A model generated the notes under the pieces. It ran no database searches and was not told where the DNA came from. It saw nothing but the letters and a program-made list of their open reading frames with translations. Positions 10,115 to 21,440 of a stretch of DNA of 64,000 nt are shown one piece after another. Source of the DNA: Epiperipatus broadwayi (lineage: Eukaryota; Onychophora; Udeonychophora; Euonychophora; Peripatidae). A program made the position numbers and the translations under genes. The first letter of the stretch is position 1, and each line of letters begins with the position of its first letter. The DNA lies in NCBI GenBank assembly GCA_028023455.1, contig JAQFVV010012446.1, positions 928,001-992,000 on the forward strand, read 5' to 3'.

Positions 10115-11690
10115 TTGAATACAATGAATAAAAAATGTGAACTTTTCATATTTCCAATAAATGAGCTATTTGTCTTAATCAAGGACTTAAATACCATTGA
10201 TTCAATAAGAAGGGTCTACTATCAACCTAACAAAAAATATGTCACACTAGAATTTGAGAACACTTTAGCCAAAGAAAGATTCAAAAGATCTCAAATGTTT
10301 CTAGATGGAAAATATTTAGTGAAAATTGATAACTGGTATGGTGCGAAATTGTCATGTGGCATTTGGAAAAGATGAATTGCAGGGACTATTAGTACAGTTT
10401 GGCTCTATTCAACAATTCACTTTCCTAATGGAAAGAAGAGCAGGAATTTTGCTGCCATCCAACAACGCAATATTTACAATGAGGTTGACTAAAGGTATCA
10501 GCCCACTGGATATACCATCTGTTCTTGAGCAGAATAGTAATTTGAGGAATTCAACCTTAGTGTTATGGATGCGAGGATACTGGCCATTTAATTAGGACCT
10601 GTCCAAAAAGTTTATGGACAGAAGGTGGGGAAAGCTATAGTGTCCACAAATGTACAATAACATCAAGCAATCCTTCACTAATAAATCAACAATTAGAACT
10701 GCAATACAAGAATCTCATTTAAAAGATAAAATGAATCCAGATAAGCTACATTATAAAGAAAAATCAAGAAACCTTGCAGAGTAGATTTGAAGATGGGACA
10801 AATGCAGGTCAAGCTAGAGATATGGCCAAAGAGATAAGGAACAATCAGCACAGGCAGAACTGACCAGCTTTGAATCAATACAATCTGAAGGCACCTTAGA
10901 AGTAATTGGTCAATTAAAAGAAGCTAACATGTTCAGTGATACTGAACTAAGTGAGAATTGTTCAACTCAAACAGGTAAAATGACACAAGTTGCAAGTTTC
11001 AAAAAAAAAAAATCAGAACCGCTCTGGCTCACAAAGTGATGAGCATAGAGTTATGGGCTCAAACATTGAGCTGTATGAGCAAGAAGAGAAAACTGAGGAC
11101 CTCTCAAGGAAAAAGAGAAAAAGAAAAAGAAGATGGAAGAAGCCGGCTCAACATGAGTCAGATGATGAGATGGAAACTGAATCAGAAGGTCAGATAATCA
11201 ATGATCCAGAAGTAATGGAACATGATATTTTAGCTCATCCCATGATCTTCAAATGTATTATTGAATCTAAAGGGGCATGTCTTTTTTGGAAGGAGCATGT
11301 ATGTAGCGAGAGTGAAGTAGGGCAGGTAATCTCAAAAGAGGCAGACAATGCAGAGGAAGAAATCAATAACATGGAAGTGCAATGGAGTGATGAGGCTTGT
11401 AGTGACAGACCCTGAAGCAGACAAGGTGAAGTAGTGCAGGTTAACTCAGAAAAGTCTGATAATCCAGCGGAAGAACTTGATAATGTTGAAGAGCAATGAG
11501 ACTCGTAGTGAGAGTTCTAGAAGCAAGGAAGTAGATGGTTGTCCAAAGGAAATGCAGCAGCAAATTAGTACTAGTCCTGTGTGTACTGATGAAACAGAGG
11601 AAATCACAGAATGATGAAGAAATAAGCTCACAAGAGGGAAGTGATGGAAATTCAGAAATGGTTTAAAGTATGAATTCCATAGATGTGGTT
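10115..11690 (+). pseudogene. degenerate LINE ORF1 (gag-like), frameshifted
   Basis: A decayed ORF1 nucleic-acid chaperone of a non-LTR retrotransposon. The first frame (10115-10375) contains YYQPNKKYVTLEFENTLAKE, which aligns with FHPNDRYLVVQFTNAIAKE in ORF1 of the full-length LINE at 55-57 kb. A second frame (10326-10595) continues with RNCHVAFGKDELQGLLVQFG, matching RNC...KLLAPYG there. A third frame holds a perfect CCHC zinc knuckle, C-x2-C-x4-H-x4-C, at 10561-10602. The later 10990-11415 stretch is Lys/Arg-rich then acidic, a plausible ORF1 tail. At least two frameshifts plus stops make it non-functional. No endonuclease or RT follows, so the element is truncated. It is a relative, not a close copy, of the 55-kb family. 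Confidence 0.75.
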
Positions 11691-11719
11691 TATACAAAGA
11701 TATGGCAACATGGATGAAG

Positions 11720-12470
11720 TTCGAAGGATCTGTGAATAGGACTTGACAATTTCAAGACTGTTATGAATCAATGAAGAAGACTAGGGTTATTGACTGTGAT
11801 ATGATCTCAAGATCTTTTTAAACAAATGTATTTACATTATGTAGCGGATGATCAGTCACCTGCATTTTTTTCCCCTTAATAAAAAAAAAATGTGGGTGAA
11901 TTTTTTCCAGGAAAGAGAATTTTTAAATAAACCTGATTTTTTTCTCCAGATATTAGGCATATAGCTAATTCAGTTATTTGAGTGATAATTAGTAGAAAGA
12001 TGAGTAATTATCTATTTTTAGTTGGGTGATAAAAAGTCTCACGTTATTCAAAGTTGATCAGTTAAGTGTTGAAATCTGAAGATAGGAAACTTCAATTCAC
12101 CAACCTCTCTTGATGTGAAAGTTGTCATACAAACTCCATTGGAAATGTCAAAATATTGTTTTAATTAAAAATAATGATCAAATAGAGACAAAAACTACAA
12201 ATCTCAACTATATGGACATTTCAACAGCTATTAAATACTAAAATAAGTGTGTTATGGATACAAATAAATTTATTTTTGGGTTTACCAAAAAAAATTAAGG
12301 TTCATAACTGGTTTTCTGACAACGATTTTATTATTAGTGATTTTCATTAAAAAAAAAACATTGCATTTTCTGCTTGCCAAAATAATAGATTAAATATGGA
12401 ACCTCATAGTAAAGATTAAAGATGGAAGTTCAACAATTGATAAGAAAGCTTAAAAATGATTGGTAGATTA
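11720..12470. other. AT-rich DNA, nothing recognised
   Basis: No recognisable coding segment, RNA gene or repeat boundary. It may include the 3' end of the ORF1 remnant. Confidence 0.4.
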
Positions 12471-12479
12471 AAATTTAAG

Positions 12480-12794
12480 AGGCAAAACTCTCCATAGAGT
12501 AGTGCCATTTAGTGCAAACCAGAGTAATCAATGGATACCAGAAGGTTTCATCCTAAGATCTAGGTGCAGTGCTCTCAGATCCAAGGCTCCTCACTGATGA
12601 AAGCCACAAGCTAGAAACTAGTCTGAGGATATGGGATGAGTAGGCACCATATAGGGATTTTATGCACAAGTCTTCTGGCATCCATTGATTACTCTGGCTT
12701 GCACTGAGTAGCACTACTGTATGGAGAGTTTTGCCTGTCTTAATAACAGTTATGAGCAAGCATTAAAAAATGGTGATCATGTGATATTTAGTCA
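12480..12794. mobile_element. hammerhead repeat, sense copy with inverted start
   Basis: It starts with reversed GGCAAAACTC at 12481, switches after about 60 bases to the sense strand at the CCTAAGATCTAGG motif, and runs through an intact ribozyme to the GATCATGTGATATTTAG terminus. Near-identical 13-bp flanks (12467-12479 and 12795-12807, 11 of 13 matching) look like a target duplication. Confidence 0.8.
12568..12648 (+). ncRNA. hammerhead ribozyme, type I, intact core
   Basis: CTGATGA at 12594-12600, stem II AGC/GCT with loop CACAA, GAAAC at 12614-12618, and cleavage triplet GTC ending at 12623. Proximal stem I is UGAGGA with UCCUCA, all Watson-Crick, where most sister copies have a G-U pair. 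Stem II has AGC/GCU where sisters have GGC/GCC. Both differences preserve pairing, which supports a selected RNA fold. As in all copies, the first stem II position is an A-A apposition. One mismatch lies in distal stem I. Confidence 0.8.
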
Positions 12795-13059
12795 ATTAAA
12801 ATTATAGATACACAGACGTATATTGATCATGATAATTCTAAATCTTTTTTCATGCACTGAAAACAACATATGGTCATGAAAAACATCATATAAACATACT
12901 AATTAATACATTTAGATATAACAACTACAAAATCAAAGATATTTTTCTTTAAATATTCTTGTTGTTATATATATAACTTTATGTGAATCTTTATTGAGAT
13001 ATAGAATAACACTAGGATTTTGCAAGGATTTTCTAATATTAATAGATAAGCATTATTGC

Positions 13060-13090
13060 AAATAATAATAATAATAATAATAATAATTGA
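13060..13090 (+). repeat. (ATA)n microsatellite
   Basis: Uninterrupted ATA/TAA trinucleotide run. Confidence 0.9.
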
Positions 13091-13094
13091 TAAT

Positions 13095-14070
13095 AAAAAA
13101 AAATTATATAAAAAAGGATGGATACAAAAATATTTTATTATTCAATCAACTTTTTGATTACGTAATTATAGAGAAAAAAACTTTTGATAGTATTTTCAAA
13201 AAACCTTATATAAAACAATTTGAAATGAGTCTAAGGAAAACAGATGCATACATAGTTTCAAAATATTGTAATAAATATGGAACTAGAGTAAGAAATCATT
13301 ATGTTCTTAAATTATTTAATAATTAACCTATTGAATTAAGAAGTGTACAACATTATAGGGAAATAAAAAAAAACAAATTAAAATATATATTAAAGAGGGG
13401 GGAAAGGGGAAAAATTAATATATAGAAAAATATGCAAGTATTAATGTTGTATAATCATATTTGTATTATATAATAGTATATTATTGAAATGAAATATATT
13501 GTTGTTGTTATTATTGGCATAATTTATGTTATATTGTGTTTAAAATGTCATATAAATATTTAAAATTTTATAAAAATTTTCTACTATATAAAATACAACT
13601 AGGGTTTAGTAGAAGTGATATTTGTATTTGTGTAAATATATTTAGATCTGTATTTAAATGAATAAATATAATGAATGTATTTATATTAATAAACAGTATT
13701 TTTTTTTTTTTAAAAAAAAAAGGCATTCCATTATATAATGACAATGATATTTTGAGCAGGTGGAAAGAATATTTTGATTATCTTCTGAATAATGATAGAA
13801 AAATTGAAATGACAACTTTTAATCACATGTCCATTTTATCTATTCATTTAGATTTGGACAAATATTGAGTTTAGTGAAATCAAAACAGCTCAGATCTAAT
13901 ATAATTTATCAGCTGAAATGAAGAGGAGACTTAATTAATTTATAATCTGTAAAAAACTGATATAAGGAAAGTTTGAGTCCATGTCCAATAACTTAGGAAA
14001 GGGAAATATGATCCTTGAGAGAGAATGTTTAAAGCTGATTGAAAATAAGTATATGTTAGAATAAAACAGT
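13095..14070. other. AT-rich DNA with possible LINE remnant
   Basis: Mostly featureless. Within 13730-13870 the plus frame gives ILSRWKEYFDYLLN, which resembles the linker between endonuclease and reverse transcriptase of RTE/CR1-type LINEs (usually W-x-x-Y/H-F-x-x-L-L/N). The match is short and the surroundings are not open, so the call is tentative. Confidence 0.3.
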
Positions 14071-14077
14071 AGTGATG

Positions 14078-14290
14078 TGATATATTTGGCTTCTCCTTAA
14101 ACGGAGACAAGAATCTCTCGACAATTATGCCCAGAGAAACCTGTTAGCCACTTTACTTTCCATTCCCCAGTTTAAGTTTTCCCATATTCTGCTCCATCCC
14201 ATTTCCACAATATAATCTTTGTCAACTCTATGGCCTTTATATCTAAATCCCCCTTTTATCTTTTCCCAAACCCAGCATAAAAACCACACC
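14078..14290 (-). pseudogene. LINE 3'-end fossil, joined to hammerhead repeat
   Basis: The reverse complement matches 30040-30245. It contains the same run encoding LGKDKGDLDIKAIELTKIML-like residues and the same 3' untranslated sequence (GGAAAATAAAGTGGCTAA and AACCTGTTAGCC-type blocks). In LINE orientation it is preceded directly by a sense hammerhead repeat (14290-14650 reversed). The same order is seen at 29522-30245, so this is either one chimeric family or two independent junctions. Confidence 0.7.
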
Positions 14291-14650
14291 ATAGTGCCAC
14301 CTAGTGTAAGCTCTAATCCCTATTCAATGCCGTCCCATCCAATATCCCCTGACTAGTTTCTAGTTTATGGCTTTCGTCAATTAGGTGAATTGTATCTGGG
14401 AGCAGAGCACCTGAATCTTGGGATCTAATACATCCTCCAGCACCTCTCTTTTTGCCTTTTTGGTTAACTATAAAATTATCAGCCCAAGTCTGCTTGCATT
14501 TTTTTATTACTAGAGCTTACACAGGGTGACATTAAAACCTAGCATTCTTTTATTATTAGAGCTTATATAGGGTGGCATTATTGTATGATTTTGCTACTGT
14601 TTTAACAGCTTGTGTAAGCATAAAGAAAAGATGATTATGCGATATGTGGT
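14290..14650. mobile_element. diverged hammerhead repeat
   Basis: An older copy. A reversed segment begins near CATAGTGCCACCTAGTG, passes the decayed ribozyme, and then a sense 3' arm follows. That arm has two partial repeats of the TTATTA(C/T)TAGAGCTTA motif (near 14505 and 14552). It lies immediately beside the LINE 3' fossil. Confidence 0.65.
14333..14410 (-). ncRNA. decayed hammerhead ribozyme
   Basis: The minus strand keeps GAAAC-UAGUC, but the core reads UUGACGA instead of CUGANGA (loss of C3) and proximal stem I is largely unpaired. It is a fossil of the ribozyme. Confidence 0.65.
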
Positions 14651-15329
14651 CATTGCAATTGATTTGTTAGCATGCATTCTTTAAAATTATTCAGAAACTA
14701 TTGTAGTATTCATTTGAAATCATCCAAGATAATACAGTTGTCAGTAATGGGTGTTATTTTATATCCATCTAATGTGCCTCCACTATAGTTTCCTTCCTGT
14801 AGTAAGTATATGAAGCACAGTCTTATTTTTTTTGTTTTAGAAATAAAGTGATATATGAATGAAAACATACAACAAGAGAATGGATTTAGATCCTCAGTAG
14901 TTGGTTATATGAGGATGAAAATAGCTAAGTTGAAATTAAAAGAATGATAGTATTGGTAAATGTGCATTTATGAATGGAGAGAAAATATTTTGTGGATCTC
15001 TAACGAGAGAATGGTACTTGCATATTAATCTGGCAGTGAAATTTTAATCTTCATTACGCATGTAAATTTAACTTTTAAAGATTTAAAGAATCATTTTTCA
15101 CAGAGTTGTAAATGACAACTCCATTTTTTGTATTAATGTCAACTTATTTACATGGCAAAAGATGCCCATTGTTAAAGCATAAAATACTTCAACAACTTCT
15201 CTTTGAAAGTTAAATTTTCTTACTTAATTAAATACTATCAAATATTTAGCAATCGTAGATAATCATAATGATTTCAATGAAGACTAAAATTTCACTGCCT
15301 GACTAATATGTAAGTACCAATAGAATTAA

Positions 15330-15640
15330 TGAAAAGATTAATTGCTATATTTAGAGTGTATAGTTGTGATACATGGATAGTGATACATGGAATTAAGAAC
15401 AGATTGGTGATCTTTGAGATACGAACATGGAAAAGAATGGCGAAAATTAACTGGATGTTTTGAAAAGAGTACGTGAAAAAAGATAGATTTAAAAAAAATT
15501 AGAGATAAAAAGACAAACTAAATTGGACATATACTATGAAGAAAAAATAGTTAATGAAAGTTACTTGGGGGGAATGATGAATGGAAACAGGAAAGGATAG
15601 AGAAAGATTAACTTTGCTGGATGGTATAAAACAAGGATGG
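15330..15640 (+). pseudogene. RTE/BovB-type LINE C-terminal fossil
   Basis: Frames on the plus strand read YSCDTWIV, then FEIRTWKRMAKINW, then fragments resembling NWTYTMKK and GGMMNGNRKG. This corresponds to the segment after the RT domain of RTE-class LINEs (YGCETW..., FEMWTWRRMLKI..., GHILRR..., EGRMEGKRGRGR). Stops and frameshifts are frequent. It is an old remnant. Confidence 0.6.
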
Positions 15641-16159
15641 CTAAACTTTTAAACATTGGGGGAGGGGGGACTTTTTTTTGGTGAAAGAGTATCTAGGGGC
15701 GACTAGGTTTTTTCGAGACTTTGAACCAGAAACCAGAAAAATTTTCCACCATCTATCGGCCATTTTTGGTCACATTTTCACTATTTTATGTTTATTTATA
15801 GTAAATTCATAACTTTATCGGTATTTAAATTTTGATTCCAAAAAAAATCTGCTATTGGCAGTATTTTTAGCAAAAAATCAATTTCCAATTGTGGTATATT
15901 GTAAAGGGCCACAAGGCATTGACTGTCAACTTCCGCTATTGTTCTCCAGGCATTTCTAATTGTCAAAGTCATGCTTTTGTAATAGATTTTGAACGTAAAT
16001 ATATTTCTCATAATTTTTTACATTCATAATTAAGTTTTTATATTAATTTATCTAAATATAAACGTTGATTCGAAAATTTTTAAATTTTTCAAGAATAATC
16101 AAGGAAAAATGAATAGCGCTGGACCGCTACTCAAAACAAGTGAATAACAATGACCACTA

Positions 16160-18300
16160 TTTGTATATCAATGACATTCAGTGACAGCTAGCATAACGCA
16201 ACTATTTTTTCATAAATATTTATGGATTTTATGATTACTTTTTACATTATATTGACTAATAATGTGGGTAGATTTAGATTTTTATTTAAAATATTTAATT
16301 TTAGAGGAAAAAAGATAACTGAAATGAATAATCAGCTATAGTATTTTCTGAGACCCAACAAATCACAGGTATTTTCATGTAATATAATTCCTTGGTTTTA
16401 CTTCAGGCTATTTTTCATGTTTTTCTTCAGTTATTAACATTATTTTAAATTTTTCGTAACATTTAACCAATTTGAATGTAAAATAATTCAATTTTTAGAA
16501 AGTAAATTAAAACAATTCTGATTATTGTACGTTAATATGTTTCAGAAAGGAAACTGACGAGATCCATATTTAATGAATCAAATCACCCAAATTTTTTTCT
16601 CAATCTGGCCCAATAAAAAAATTCATAAGACAAAAGGTCAAATTACCTCAGCTCCCTCTAGTGTTATAATTTATCTATATCACTTTACAAAATATTTATT
16701 AACTTACAATTTTAAATTACCTATAACTAATTATTTTCTAAAGCTGGTCCTTAATTTTAAAAAAAAAATTCAAGAAAAAAAAAAAGAAAATTAGAATTAT
16801 ATTAAAATAAATTAGATGCAAATTATACAAAAAAAAAAAATTACACAGTTGACATCTTGGATATCCCTCATAAAGAAGATGAGAAGAAATGTATGGAACT
16901 AATGATCTGGACAATGAATAGAACAATGAAGAAAAGGATGAAGTGACAGATTGTTCTCTGAACCTGTTCATAGGACAGAACACTATTGACAGAATGGATA
17001 GTTAGTTATGCCAGATGATTGAAGTATTGTGGACCTGAGAATTAGAATTTATTTTTCTTAGTTAAAATTGCTACTTATCTTATTATTTCTCTTATTGTTT
17101 AAGTAAAAATTTTGAATGGTATGAAAATAACTTGAAGATTTTCAAATTCTTTTTACAATTAAGTAATATAATCAAAGGAAATTTTTTTAAAAAAATTTAC
17201 CAGCTTGTGACCTTTAAACCAGGAATACTATCCTTTCATATTGAAAATAGCAAATATATAATTCATATAAGCAATATTCATTTTTAAATAAAGTTTATTT
17301 CCTTCTTGAATTGCATTTCCTCTCTGTATCTTCAAATTATATTATTCTAATTGTCAGTTAAATAGTTTGTTTGAAAAAGAAAAAATATCAAAATTATAAA
17401 ATCTTCACTACTCTTTTATGTTGAATGTAAATTTTGATAATTTTTTTTTTTAGTACTTTATTTGAAATGCATAAATAGGCATAAATATATTTTTTTTAAA
17501 GAAATGCTTTTATATAATCAAATTATTTAATCATTCATTTTAAAAACCGTGAATGAATTAATTAATTTATTGATGCCCCCTGCTTTTATTTCAAGTTGTC
17601 GAAGAAAATATTTTTTGATTATTAGTGCATTACTTATATTTTTAAATAAAAGCATTTTTTTTATATGTATTGCTTGTTAGTATTTGGATATTTTTAACGG
17701 ACTTTTTGTTACTATTGATATTCAAATTTAAAAACTGAAAATATAAATAATGTCACTATATTTCTACTGTTTGAAATAAAATTTGCACATTAAATATTAT
17801 TTACAAGATTTTTGTGTTTATGAAAGCAGCTGATGATGTCAGGTTTGATTGGCAAAGGCATATGTTCTGCAAGAGGTTGTTATTTTTTATCAAATACTGC
17901 CATATATAAAACTGCAAAAATTTCTATAAAATTCTACAGAAGATGTAAATAAATTACATTAATAGATTACACATTTACCGAGTATACAATTAATTAATGT
18001 TTACATACTTAAAATGTTTATTTGAAGGCTAGATTATTTAAAAATGATTGAATCATAAGCCCGGCCTCATCACTTTACATTAAGCCAAAAGAAAGAAAGT
18101 TTTAATTAAATTACCATTAAAATTCAAATATAAATCTGATATCAAATTGAGCATTAGAAAATATATGCATTAATATATACAAGTAATCACAAAGGTAAAT
18201 ATATATGTATTTTATTTAAAACTATTGTTTAAATAGTAACTGCTATTGTGGTAAATGGCATACATTCCTATTTAGCATTCAACAATATTTCAATACAAAT
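16160..18300. other. AT-rich DNA without recognisable gene
   Basis: Long A and T runs. Short frames at 16573-16794 and 16738-16983 are low complexity. No repeat boundaries could be fixed. Confidence 0.4.
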
Positions 18301-18314
18301 ATAGTATATATACT

Positions 18315-19042
18315 TAAGCATATATATAAATAAGCATTTATTTTTATAGCGTCTGTATACAATTGTAATTACATTCGAATATTGGCCTTTCAAGCCAATT
18401 GTGCAAACACTTTGCGAGTGGTAAATAATAAATGAATACCCTCTGACCAATACAAGATATAGAATTTATGCAGGAATAAAAAGAATCCCTCTTATTCCTA
18501 CGAATGAATGACGCCGATGAAATTTTCTAGAATTTACTAAACGTCATTCCAACTGAAACTTAATCATATATATAAATAAGCATTTATTTTTATAGCGTCT
18601 GTATACAATTGTATTGGTCAGAGGGTATTCATTTAATATTTAACACTCGTAAAGCGTTTGCACAATTGGCTTGAAAGGCCGATATTCGAATGTAATTACA
18701 ATTGTGTACAGACGCTATAAAAATAAATGCTTATTTATATATATGATTAAGTTTCAGTTGGAATGACGTTTAGTAAATTCTAGAAAATTTCATCGGCGTC
18801 ATTCATTCAGACATTGTATATAGTAATTTAAAGTGACTGTTCTATTGTCACACCTTCTGTGCCAGTACTTCAGATTTGCTCATATATAAATATTTGAGTC
18901 GTAGGAATAAGAGGGATTCTTTTTATTCCTGCATAAATTCTATATCTTGTATTGGTCAGAGGGTATTCATTTATTATTTAACACTCGCAAAGCGTTTGCA
19001 CAATTGGCTTGAAAGGCCGATATTCGAATGTAATTATATAAA
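18315..19042. mobile_element. nested inverted-repeat (fold-back) locus
   Basis: There are two overlapping palindromes. Outer arms of about 160 bp at 18355-18515 and 18880-19042 share, as complements, TTCGAATATTGGCC, AATACCCTCTGACC and GGAATAAAAAG. Inner arms of about 110 bp at 18503-18615 and 18700-18812 share ATGACGCCGATGAAATTTTC and GCATTTATTTTTATAGC. A third inverted copy of the TTCGAAT block lies at 18655-18700. No open frame is supported. Confidence 0.75.
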
Positions 19043-19049
19043 GATAGAT

Positions 19050-19150
19050 GTAATTAAAGGGGATTTGAACACAGATTTGCAATCTTTCTTTAATCATCCA
19101 TTCCATCTTATACAACCAATACACATGACTACATACATGTGAAAAAGTCA
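19050..19150 (-). repeat. dispersed SINE-like repeat, copy 1
   Basis: It shares with 20228-20340 (opposite orientation) and 48885-49025 (same orientation) the block GGRTTTGAACNCAGA, the CATCCATTCCATCTTATAC block and the ATACA(C/T)GAC end. The reversed TTTGAA(C/T)TC resembles a tRNA B box. The class is inferred. Confidence 0.5.
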
Positions 19151-19201
19151 AATAATCACCAATATACGTTAATGAATATTTCTGTAGTGTAATTTTCATT
19201 A

Positions 19202-19545
19202 CACCACTCTCATGCAAGGTAGGGCATGCTTTCTATCAACTTTTAACACCTTGTGGAGGGATGTAATCGTAAACATATGATCAAAGACATGTGAAAAAGA
19301 TTTATGATTCCTAAGATGCACATAATTACACCACTCTCACGCAAGGTACGGAATATTTTCTAGCAACTTCCATATGTCATAGCATCGGTCGGGGGGGGGG
19401 TAAACCCGCAACAACCGTCTGCTGTGCTGACCTCTCAGCTAACAACGCTTGACATATTTTCTGTCAACTTTTAACACCTTGTGGAGGGATGTAATCGTCA
19501 ATATATGATAAAGACATGTGAAAAAGATGATTCCTAAGATGCACA
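19202..19545 (+). repeat. about 245-bp direct duplication carrying a SINE insert
   Basis: The block ACACCACTCTCATGCAAGGT through CACCTTGTGGAGGGATGTAA to CCTAAGATGCACA (19202-19320) is repeated from 19328 to 19545. The second copy is split by the SINE at 19371-19450. Confidence 0.75.
19371..19450 (-). repeat. tRNA-derived SINE head, copy 2
   Basis: The reverse complement aligns with the tRNA-Val-like SINE at 2909, having the same A-box region (GAGAGGTCAGC) and the same 3' extension (GATGCTATGACATATGG). It has a degenerate anticodon arm and an 11-C run replacing the T arm. It interrupts a direct duplication. The flanks ATATTTTCTAGCAACTT and ATATTTTCTGTCAACTT are near-identical, consistent with a target duplication. 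Confidence 0.65.
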
Positions 19546-19693
19546 TTTCATGCTGAGACAGCACTCATCAGTTGGCCCAGACAACAATCTCTTACACATA
19601 TCTTTATCACTGTTCAGTATATATGTAGATAGCAAATTACTAAAGATTAATTGATGAGTGTCAAACGTGCAGCCCTCTTATATACGTATTCCA

Positions 19694-20212
19694 TGTTGAA
19701 CGAGCACTCATCAATTGGTCCGGATCATCATCTCTCACACTTACATAATCAGTACTTGGTTTATATTAAGATAGCAAATCTTCAAATGTAATGAACAAAC
19801 TTCAATCTTCTCCATTCTCTAACTCTTCAGCCATCCATATCATTGAAAATCTGATGGTGGCATATTCAAAGTCATTGTTTGCCAATTTTGTTGTCATACC
19901 CATGTTGATCATAAGTCATTCTGACTTCTCATATGTAGAACCTTAAGACCATTTAAATACTTTTCTGTGTATACATAAGGAGTCAGAATGACTTATGATC
20001 AAAACGGATATGACAACAAAATTGGAAAATAAGGGCTTTGAACATGACATCCATCAGATTTTCAATGGTATGGATGGGTGAAGAACAGAAGAATATTGAA
20101 GTCTGTCCATTAAAGTTTGAAGATTTGCTATCTTAATATAAATTGAGCACCGATTACATTATGTGTGGGAGATGATGATCAGGACCAATTGATAAGTGCT
20201 GGTGCAGCACAA
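19694..20212. mobile_element. long hairpin (fold-back) element
   Basis: Inverted arms of roughly 230 bp. On the left are AGCACTCATCAATTGG, GATAGCAAATCTTCAA and ATGACTTATGATC-type blocks; on the right are their complements ending CCAATTGATAAGTGCT. The loop is about 80 bases around 19950. A diverged copy of the outer left arm precedes it at 19555-19680, so the locus was built in steps. Non-coding. Confidence 0.75.
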
Positions 20213-20227
20213 AATACAATTATTGGA

Positions 20228-20340
20228 GATCATTTATCTTTTTCATATGTAAGTGGTCATGTATATCGATTGTATAAGATGGAGGGGATGACTGAAGAGG
20301 TTTGAAAGTCTGAATTCAAACTCCTTCTAATTACATTCAA
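20228..20340 (+). repeat. dispersed SINE-like repeat, copy 2
   Basis: Opposite orientation to 19050-19150 and 48885-49025. It contains GAATTCAAACTCC, a B-box-like element, near its 3' end followed by TTCTAATTACATT. Confidence 0.5.
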
Positions 20341-20447
20341 CAATAAATATAATAAACAAGCAGTGCACTCTTCTAAGTTTTCTTTGGTTATCAAAAATAT
20401 TTTCATAAATACATTTAGCATGAGTGAATCTTAACAATCTTAAGTGG

Positions 20448-20912
20448 AACAAGGCAAAACTCTCCATACAGTAGTGTCACCCTGTGCCAACCAGAGTAAT
20501 CAATGGATGCCAGAAGGCTTGTGCATAAAATCCCTATCTAATGCCTACTCATCCAATATCCCCAGACTAGTTTCTGGCTTGTGGCCTTCGTCAGTGAGGA
20601 GCTTTGGATCTAAGAGCACTGCACCTAGATCTTAGGATCTAATGCAACCCTCCAGCAACCACCTTTTATCTCTAGTTAACTATAAAACTATGAGAATAAA
20701 ATTGAAAACGCAAAAATATTTTCAATCTAAGCCACAAGCCAGAAACTAGTCTGGGGATATTGGATGAGTAGGCATTAGATAGGGATTTTATGCACAAGCC
20801 TTCTGGCATCCATTGATTACTCTGGTTGGCACAGGGTGGCACTACTGTATGGAGAGTTTTGCCTTGTTTATAAACAATTATGTGCTAGTATAAGAGATGG
20901 TGATCATGTGAA
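20448..20912. mobile_element. hammerhead repeat, inverted pair
   Basis: Flanked by AATCTTAAGTGG (20436-20447) and AATCTTAAATGG (20913-20924), a 12-bp duplication with one mismatch. The left arm is a reversed unit with an intact ribozyme. Near 20709 the sequence switches to the sense strand inside ribozyme stem II (AAGCCACAAGCCAGAAAC) and continues to the unit end. The two arms fold back on each other for about 180 bp. The 63-codon open frame across it is incidental. Confidence 0.85.
20539..20620 (-). ncRNA. hammerhead ribozyme, type I, intact core
   Basis: Minus strand: proximal stem I strand UCCUCA, CUGACGA (20588-20594), stem II GGC-CACAA-GCC, GAAAC (20570-20574), UAGUC, then UGGGGA closing stem I, and UUGGAU pairing with AUCCAA further out. 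The predicted cleavage is between 20565 and 20564. A-A at the first stem II position is the one non-canonical point. Confidence 0.82.
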
Positions 20913-21440
20913 TCTTAAATGGCTAAAGATATTCAAGACTATCTTCTTTATAACCAGAAAGAACTTAATAAGAGTGGATCACTCTTATTGCACATATTAT
21001 TGAAGACTAAGTATAATGATTTTAAATGTTATATATATATATATCAATATCCATATTTCAGTTCAATTACTTATAACATTACGTTATCATATAATTGCTA
21101 TACGTTTCAGTAACTATTATAAGTACATTTTAAACAGCATGCATGAATAATTTCCGTTTTCATAAAAATAACATAATAAACGAAATATATTCATAAAAAT
21201 GTGACCTTTGAATATTTCTAAAAGGTTTACACCCTTGTGCTCAATATACATTTGTTATATTATTCTTAATTATAATTTATTTACCATAATGAATTATTCT
21301 TTTAATTATATAAGTAATCACATTTCTTTTATCATAATAGTAAAACTACTTGATAAGAAAGCAAAAACACAAATGAATGACACATTTGATAAAAAATAAT
21401 AATAATAAATTATATAAAAAATTATCATACCACTACTTAC

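Noticed and set aside
15650-16140. Second hAT-like element (start CAAGGATGGCTAAACTTTT)
   Set aside because: The left end resembles a hAT terminus, but I could not find a matching right end or an 8-bp duplication.
18876-19142. 88-codon plus frame across the fold-back locus
   Set aside because: Part of it translates the palindrome arm that is also open in the reverse direction. No domain or composition bias.
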